Below, one piece after another: positions 52,404 through 57,150 of a stretch of DNA of 57,150 nt. The DNA is from Clostridium sp. ZS2-4 (GTDB lineage Bacteria > Bacillota > Clostridia > Clostridiales > Clostridiaceae), in assembly GCF_026719745.1 (NCBI RefSeq), contig NZ_JAPPRQ010000132.1, positions 1 to 57,150 on the forward strand. The letters run 5' to 3'. The notes beneath the pieces are model-generated. The model made no database searches. It saw nothing but the letters and a program-made list of their open reading frames with translations, and was not told the origin of the DNA. Made by a program: the position numbers and the translations under genes. How positions within the stretch are numbered: position 1 is the first letter of the stretch; every line of letters begins with the position of its first letter.

Positions 52404-53309
52404 ATGTTAGAAACTAGACTGTTAACTTTTCTTACAGTAGCTAAATTAAAAAATTATACTAAGTCAGCAGGAATCCTTAATTTAACTCAACCTGCTGTAT
52501 CTCAACACATCAAATTTTTAGAGGAGTACTATGGAGTTAAATTCATAAAGAAGAATGGAAGAAATATAGAACTTACTAAAGAGGGAGAAGAATTCTTAAA
52601 GTATGTTAAGGAATTGGAGATTAAAGAGCGTGAGATTTATAAAAGACTTAAAAATAAAGCATCTATACAAAAAACGTATAATATTGGGGCAACCTTAACA
52701 ATAGGAGGGTATGTACTTCCTGGAATTTTAGGAAAATACAAGGAGGCATATCCTAATATCGAAATTATATTGACTGTAAATAATACAAAAGAAGTATTGA
52801 GAAAATTATTAAGAGAAGAAATTGATTTAGGGTTAGTTGAAGGGCCTTTTGATAAAAATAGATTTATGTATAAAAAATTAAAGGAGGATGAGTTAATATT
52901 GGCTTTTTCTCCTAAGCATGCTTTTTCACAAAAAGATTATATTGAATTAGATGAGGTTCTTTCAGGAAAATTAATTTTAAGAGAAGAGGGGTCAGGTACT
53001 AGAAAGTATTTTGAAAATACTTTGCTGGATGAAGGATATAGTATTAAGGATTTTAATATATATATGGAAATTGGAAGTATAGATGCAATAAAAGCTCTTG
53101 TGGAAGCAAATTTAGGATATACAATTATATCCAAGGCAGCTGTTGAAAGAGAAATAAGTTTGGGACTTATAAAAACATTACCTATAAAGAATAAAGACTT
53201 AAATGTGGTTAAGTTTTGTAGAGAGTTTAATTTTGTATATTTATCAAGAGGAATAAGTGAGTATTTAAATGATTTTATAGAATTTTGTTTTGATAGAAGT
53301 ATTCAGTAA
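52404..53309 (+). CDS. LysR-family transcriptional regulator
   Basis: The 301-residue regulator has an N-terminal winged helix (ETRLLTFLTVAKLKNYTKSA; LTQPAVSQHIKFLEEYYG) and a periplasmic-binding-like effector domain from about residue 90. It is followed on the same strand by a YeiH-type exporter gene. LysR/YeiH pairs are common, so this one probably controls that gene. A palindrome at 53446-53463 over the exporter promoter is a candidate site. The ATG follows AAGGGAG. Confidence 0.92.
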   Translation: MLETRLLTFLTVAKLKNYTKSAGILNLTQPAVSQHIKFLEEYYGVKFIKKNGRNIELTKEGEEFLKYVKELEIKEREIYKRLKNKASIQKTYNIGATLTIGGYVLPGILGKYKEAYPNIEIILTVNNTKEVLRKLLREEIDLGLVEGPFDKNRFMYKKLKEDELILAFSPKHAFSQKDYIELDEVLSGKLILREEGSGTRKYFENTLLDEGYSIKDFNIYMEIGSIDAIKALVEANLGYTIISKAAVEREISLGLIKTLPIKNKDLNVVKFCREFNFVYLSRGISEYLNDFIEFCFDRSIQ

Positions 53310-53445
53310 GATATATTCTAAGTAAAATATTTTTATGCAATAATTGTACAAGACCATTAATACATAGTGGTCTTAATATTTTCAAAGAATATATAAATAT
53401 TACTTATACAATTATAAGAAATCATAATTTTAATTTATAGTAATG

Positions 53446-53463
53446 ATTTGATATAATTCAAAT
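53446..53463 (+). promoter_or_regulatory. Candidate LysR operator at the yeiH promoter
   Basis: ATTTGA-TATAAT-TCAAAT is a perfect palindrome whose centre is the -10 box, 15 bp before the yeiH-like start. A LysR-type regulator is encoded just upstream. The assignment is by position. Confidence 0.45.
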
Positions 53464-53477
53464 CAGAGGTGATTTAT

Positions 53478-54458
53478 ATGGAAAAAATAAAAAAAATGTT
53501 CCCTGGGATTATTTTTGTGTTTTTGATCTCTATTCTATCTATGTACATAAATGATTCTATAAAAAATGTAATAAATTTAGAAGCATTAACTATTGGAATT
53601 ATTGTTGGCATATTTTACAATAATACAATAAAAACTCAAAAGGTATTCAAAGAAGGAGTAAGTTTCTCACTCAAAAAGCTTTTGAAGGTTGGAATAGTAT
53701 TGTTAGGATTTAAGCTGAATTTTAACTCATTATTGAAATTGGGACCTAAAGTGCTTTTAATGGTATTGATATTTGTTCCAACTGTTTTAATGTTGTCTAT
53801 ACTTTTAGGAAAACTTTTTAAGGTTCAAGACAAGCTAGCTGCCTTAATTGGAGTTGGGTCATGTATATGTGGGGCTTCTGCTGTAGTTGCTTTAGCACCT
53901 ACTATAAATGCAGATGATGATGATTCAGTGATAGCAGTTTCTATAGTCAGTTTTTTAGGAGCTGTTGGTGTATTAGTATATTCAGCAGTAGCTGTAACAA
54001 GAGGTGTAAGTGATATTCAATATGGAATTTGGTCTGGACTATCTCTTCATGGAGTTGCACATGCCATTGCAGCAGCTTTTGCTAGGGGAGATACAGCAGG
54101 AGAAATAGGAACTTTTGTTAAAATGGCTAGAGTTGTAATGCTTGTACCTGTATCTTTAGCTTTAGGGGGTATTTATAATAAAGGTAATGGATATAGTAAA
54201 AAAGCTAAATTTCCTATGTATGTATTATATTTCATAATTGCAGGAGTAGTCAGTTCTACTGGAATTATACCGATAAACATATTAAAAATATTGACTGAAT
54301 TAAGTTCTATTTTCATATTAATGGCTATGGTAGCTATGGGACTTTCGGTAGATTTTAAAAGTATTAAGGATAAAGGAATTAAAGCATTACTTATAGGAAG
54401 TATATTGTTTTTAATTACTTCAACGTCTACTTATATAATTATAAAAAATTTCATATAA
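53478..54458 (+). CDS. YeiH/UPF0324 family putative exporter
   Basis: The 326-residue membrane protein has about 10 TM helices and the conserved segments VGIVLLGFKLNF (near residue 70), GVGSCICGASAVVALAP (near 122) and SLHGVAHAIAAAFARGD (near 188). The family is annotated as putative sulfate or small-anion exporters, with no firm substrate. The ATG at 53478 follows GAGGTGA; the GTG three codons upstream overlaps that site. It is next to the LysR gene. Confidence 0.85.
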   Translation: MEKIKKMFPGIIFVFLISILSMYINDSIKNVINLEALTIGIIVGIFYNNTIKTQKVFKEGVSFSLKKLLKVGIVLLGFKLNFNSLLKLGPKVLLMVLIFVPTVLMLSILLGKLFKVQDKLAALIGVGSCICGASAVVALAPTINADDDDSVIAVSIVSFLGAVGVLVYSAVAVTRGVSDIQYGIWSGLSLHGVAHAIAAAFARGDTAGEIGTFVKMARVVMLVPVSLALGGIYNKGNGYSKKAKFPMYVLYFIIAGVVSSTGIIPINILKILTELSSIFILMAMVAMGLSVDFKSIKDKGIKALLIGSILFLITSTSTYIIIKNFI

Positions 54459-54478
54459 TGATATAATGTTCAAAGTAA

Positions 54479-54512
54479 AGCCCGAAATTTTATTGAATTT
54501 TGGGCTTTAAAT
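54479..54512. terminator. Bidirectional terminator
   Basis: AAAGCCCGAAATT pairs with AATTTTGGGCTTT (54498-54510) between convergent genes. Confidence 0.85.
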
Positions 54513-54513
54513 A

Positions 54514-55242
54514 TTATATATTAATTGAATTAGCATCTAATTTATAAACTACATCTTTTCTTTCCACAATTATTTTAATTTTATCACGAGTTTCTTTATC
54601 GTCTAAAAGTTTAGAAATAAGTTCTCTAGTAGGATTTATTGCTGTTGGATGTTTAACTGATTTTAACATGGAAAAATCTCCAGCAGTATCTCCATAAGCA
54701 TAACTTTGATTTAAATCAATATTGTATTTACCAATAAAATCTTGTATAGCTTTATTTTTACTTATACTATCCCACATAGGAATAATTTCACCAGTATAAA
54801 TTTGATTTTCATCAAGGATATATTCTGTTCCAATATAATCATCAAAACCGTGTTTAATAGCCATTTCACGTACAAGCTCCTTTGGGCTTCCTGAAATTGT
54901 TATAACAACATGTCCTTGAGATTTGTGCCAGGCTATCATATCTCTTGTATAAGTATAAACTCTATCACCTTTTTCCTTGATAACTTTTTTGGAGATGAAT
55001 TCTATTTGATTTTTATGGAGACCTTTTACCGCTTCAATATATATATCTGCCATTTTTAGCAAATAATCATCGTAATTGCCTATTCTTTTATCCCACTTAA
55101 TGTAATAATCTCTTACATCATTATACCAGCGTTCTGGTTCTATTATTTCAGACTTTATTAGTTTCTTAAAGATTTCGGTTATTAAACCTTCTCTGTATAA
55201 GGTTCCATCAATATCGAAAAATGCTGCTATTGTTTTCTGCAT
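54514..55242 (-). CDS. HAD-IB family phosphatase
   Basis: The 242-residue hydrolase has HAD motif I FFDIDGTLY (residues 8-16), motif II TISGSPKEL near 115 and motif IV YGDTAGDFSML near 180. It belongs to the phosphoserine phosphatase-like subfamily IB; the substrate is unknown. I chose ATG 55242, which follows GAAAGGGGA. The open frame continues 39 codons upstream but that part is AT-rich and unlike the family. Confidence 0.88.
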   Translation of the reverse strand: MQKTIAAFFDIDGTLYREGLITEIFKKLIKSEIIEPERWYNDVRDYYIKWDKRIGNYDDYLLKMADIYIEAVKGLHKNQIEFISKKVIKEKGDRVYTYTRDMIAWHKSQGHVVITISGSPKELVREMAIKHGFDDYIGTEYILDENQIYTGEIIPMWDSISKNKAIQDFIGKYNIDLNQSYAYGDTAGDFSMLKSVKHPTAINPTRELISKLLDDKETRDKIKIIVERKDVVYKLDANSINI

Positions 55243-55365
55243 ATATGTATATCCCCTTTCTGTTAGAAACATAATACATAAATATTGATACATATTAAAT
55301 GTTCTACGTATAAATTTTTTAAAAATAATTATATAATAAATCATTATAATATACAACATATAAGT

Positions 55366-55396
55366 GTGTGGAATTTTAAGTGTTAAAATTCCACAC
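55366..55396 (-). terminator. Hairpin after the flagellin-like small gene
   Basis: GTGTGGAATTTTAA (55366-55379) pairs perfectly with TTAAAATTCCACAC (55383-55396) just after the minus-strand stop at 55408. The following T-run is weak. Confidence 0.6.
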
Positions 55397-55407
55397 TAAG
55401 TTTCACT

Positions 55408-55806
55408 TTATTTTTTATTTAAAGGCAAGTAATTAGATTTTTTTATAGGATGAACTTTATAGGAGTTTTCAGAATCATTATTTAAAAGGTAAACAGCATT
55501 TGGGCAGAGAAGATTACATTGAGCTGCTAGAGCTAAACAAGCCTGCATAAGAATTTGATTTTGGGTAAATTTTAATAGGTCATGAGCTGTATCTATATTA
55601 GATATTTTACAGTTATTATAATTTAAGTTCTTGGGTGAAATAGATTTGGAGTATGTTATTTGTTCAAGCGTACTTTTAAAATCAGTTGTTTGCATAGTTT
55701 TATTAGATACTATATTGGATGGAGAATTATTGGATGCTACAGAAGTATTCTTACCTAAAGAATTATATGTAGTTTTTATATTTCTTATAGAATTTATTGG
55801 CTTCAT
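55408..55806 (-). CDS. Small protein with flagellin C-terminus-like helix
   Basis: The 132-residue protein has a disordered Asn/Ser/Thr-rich N-terminal half. Near residues 80-110 it has an amphipathic helix, TQNQILMQACLALAAQCNLL followed by CPNAVYLL. This closely resembles the C-terminal D0 helix of flagellins (pattern ILxQAxxAMLAQANxxPxxVLxLL). The N-terminal flagellin domain is absent, so it is not a complete flagellin. Three cysteines in and beside the helix are unusual. No other motility gene is near. The ATG at 55806 follows AAAGGA. Confidence 0.55.
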   Translation of the reverse strand: MKPINSIRNIKTTYNSLGKNTSVASNNSPSNIVSNKTMQTTDFKSTLEQITYSKSISPKNLNYNNCKISNIDTAHDLLKFTQNQILMQACLALAAQCNLLCPNAVYLLNNDSENSYKVHPIKKSNYLPLNKK

Positions 55807-56179
55807 AAACAAATCCTTTCTTAAAAAATAATATTAAGAGAGTATAAAATCTTTGTATTATTATATGTATGAATGAGAAAATATATTACAAATATTAGAA
55901 AAAACATTTAAATATGTATATATTAATAAATACATCAAGTTAGCTATTTTTACATTTTTATAATATATATAATTAAAAAAAATAAAAGAGAGAATAATAA
56001 AACTGTTACTTGATATTAAATTGATTATAGTAAGCTGAAAAACAATGTAAATGATATAATGTCAATTGTTTAATATAAAAGTTGACGGGAAATGCTGTGG
56101 TGGATTAAAATAGAAGAAGCCTTATAATATGGATAAGGTAAAAAAGTTTATTGAATAAAAAAGTGAAGGTGAAATTATT
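55807..56179. other. Divergent intergenic region before cvfB
   Basis: About 370 bp of AT-rich DNA. TTGACG (56082-56087) with TAAAAT (56106-56111) at an 18-bp spacing may be the cvfB promoter. A TATAAT lies at 56055-56060 without a good -35 box. No other feature seen. Confidence 0.4.
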
Positions 56180-57019
56180 ATGATAGAAATGGGAAAAATT
56201 CAAACTTTAGAAGTTGCTAATATTACAAAAATTGGTGCATATTTAGAAGCAGGAACTGGTGATCCAAAGGATAATATTTTACTTCCAAACAACCAGTTGT
56301 CAGAGGAGGTAAAAGAAGGAGATAAGTTAGAAGTATTTGTTTACAGAGATTCAGAGGATAGAATCATTGCAACAAGAAAAAAACCATTAGTTCAAGCAGG
56401 AGAACTTGCTAATCTTAAAGTTAAAGAAACTACAAAAATAGGTGCTTTTTTGGATATAGGACTTGAGAAAGATTTATTATTACCTTTTAAAGAGCAAAAA
56501 TTTGAAGTGCGTGTAGGAAAAAAATATTTAGTTGGTGCATATATTGATAAAAGTGATAGGTTAACTGCTACGACTTATGTTGGTAAATTTTTAAGAAATG
56601 ATAGTTCTTATAAAAAGAATGATATGGTTAAAGGAACTGTATATTCAGTTAATCCTGAGATAGGTGCTTTAATTGCGGTGGATAATAAATATAGAGGATT
56701 GATACCGAGTAGCCAGTATTTTGAAAAAATAGAAGTAGGTCAAGAAATTGAAGCTAGAGTGGTTAGGGTTAGAGAGGATGGAAAGTTGGACTTAGCTATA
56801 AGAGAAGTTGCTTATAAACAAATTGATAATGATGCAGAAATGATTTTAAAGAAAATAGAACGATATGATGGATTGCTTCCATTAAACGATAAGAGTAATC
56901 CGGAAGAAATTAAAGACAGATTAAAGATGAGTAAAGCTGCTTTTAAAAGAGCGGTAGGAAGGTTATTGAAAGAAGAAAAGATCGTTCAAACTGAAAAAGG
57001 TTTAAAATTGAAAAAATAA
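56180..57019 (+). CDS. cvfB: S1-domain RNA-binding protein CvfB
   Basis: The 279-residue cytoplasmic protein has three S1-like modules (about residues 5-65, 72-135 and 145-215). Each has a TKIGAYL- or TKIGAFL-like or NPEIGALI beta motif. A C-terminal winged helix (about 220-279, LKMSKAAFKRAVGRLLKEEK) follows, exactly the CvfB/YitL layout. In staphylococci CvfB binds RNA and affects virulence-gene expression; its role in clostridia is unclear. The ATG follows AAGGTGA. It is a single gene. Confidence 0.92.
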   Translation: MIEMGKIQTLEVANITKIGAYLEAGTGDPKDNILLPNNQLSEEVKEGDKLEVFVYRDSEDRIIATRKKPLVQAGELANLKVKETTKIGAFLDIGLEKDLLLPFKEQKFEVRVGKKYLVGAYIDKSDRLTATTYVGKFLRNDSSYKKNDMVKGTVYSVNPEIGALIAVDNKYRGLIPSSQYFEKIEVGQEIEARVVRVREDGKLDLAIREVAYKQIDNDAEMILKKIERYDGLLPLNDKSNPEEIKDRLKMSKAAFKRAVGRLLKEEKIVQTEKGLKLKK

Positions 57020-57067
57020 TAAAATATATAAAAAGAAGTTAATAATTTCACCTTGTCCTAAATAGTG

Positions 57068-57091
57068 TCTCTATTTATAATAAAATAGAGA
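57068..57091 (+). terminator. Terminator-like hairpin after cvfB
   Basis: TCTCTATTT (57068-57076) pairs with AAATAGAGA (57083-57091), followed by a short T-rich stretch. Confidence 0.6.
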
Positions 57092-57115
57092 TTATTAAAC
57101 AAAGGATGAAGAGAT

Positions 57116-57150
57116 ATGAATACTCAAAATGAAAAAGAACAAGCATATAA
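57116..57150 (+). CDS. Start of a gene running off the window
   Basis: An ATG at 57116 with AAAGGATGA just upstream opens a frame reading MNTQNEKEQAY that stays open to the window edge. Only 11 full codons are visible, so no function can be given. Confidence 0.5.
   Translation, partial: MNTQNEKEQAY

Noticed and set aside
1-57150. CRISPR array, tRNA or rRNA genes
   Set aside because: No regularly spaced repeats, no cloverleaf-like segments and no rRNA signatures were noticed in reading. A tRNAscan or CRISPR search would be decisive.

Overview
The window is a low-GC, AT-rich Firmicute chromosome segment that fits an anaerobic, spore-forming Clostridium (sensu stricto). The signs are strong GGAGG-type ribosome sites, frequent TTG/GTG starts, sporulation genes (ytrH/ytrI, CotF-like coat proteins), a clostridial-type ferredoxin, a SAM-I riboswitch, PyrR attenuators and BglG/GlcT-type antitermination. 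The species cannot be fixed from sequence alone. Nearly all genes are ordinary chromosomal housekeeping or transport genes. No prophage, CRISPR array, tRNA or rRNA was recognised. The only transposon trace is a decayed IS982-like transposase near 34.4-34.9 kb.

Layout. 0.5-11.6 kb: aldose-epimerase-like protein, L-lactate dehydrogenase, an AbiEii-like nucleotidyltransferase followed by a membrane protein, Ndk, thioredoxin, a CPA2 antiporter, citrate synthase, a PAP2 phosphatase and an MscS channel. 11.9-13.7 kb: a NERD-nuclease/helicase. 13.9-20.0 kb: a complete amino-sugar module with PTS IIA, a BglG/GlcT antiterminator, PTS IIBC, a GntR regulator, NagA and NagB. Two RNA antiterminator/terminator switches and a probable NagR operator control it. 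Together these genes import and phosphorylate N-acetylglucosamine, deacetylate it and deaminate it to fructose-6-phosphate. 20-25 kb: a secreted protein, a MATE pump, small spore-coat-like proteins and an SDR oxidoreductase. 25.3-30.4 kb: a 1690-residue signalling protein made of pseudokinase, AAA ATPase, helical repeats, GAF and histidine kinase. 30.4-36.5 kb: YtrH/YtrI, a class V aminotransferase, a ClC transporter, the IS remnant, superoxide dismutase and a flavin reductase. 37-39.9 kb: a uracil permease behind two PyrR sites, and an acetate-type transporter behind an unassigned structured leader. 40-46.9 kb: DUF2680-like secreted protein, methionine aminopeptidase, DegV, a SprT-like protein, aspartate kinase and IlvD. 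47.2-51.3 kb: a SAM riboswitch controlling an M20 amidohydrolase and MetNIQ. 51.4-57.1 kb: ferredoxin, lipoprotein, a LysR/YeiH pair, HAD phosphatase, a flagellin-C-terminus-like small protein and CvfB.

Most notable non-coding structure: two ~255-bp multi-hairpin elements, over 90% alike by eye, lie in opposite orientation at 1371-1625 and 44981-45235. Each sits exactly between a convergent gene pair, supplies the stop codon of one neighbour, and carries 23-bp imperfect terminal inverted repeats. They bracket about 43 kb and could mediate its inversion. A related AATGTTG/CAACATT hairpin also ends two further convergent pairs. A second regulatory link is an ATACCC-N5-GGGTAT palindrome found upstream of both thioredoxin and ferredoxin. 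The ferredoxin copy is embedded in a perfect 39-bp palindrome at a strong promoter.
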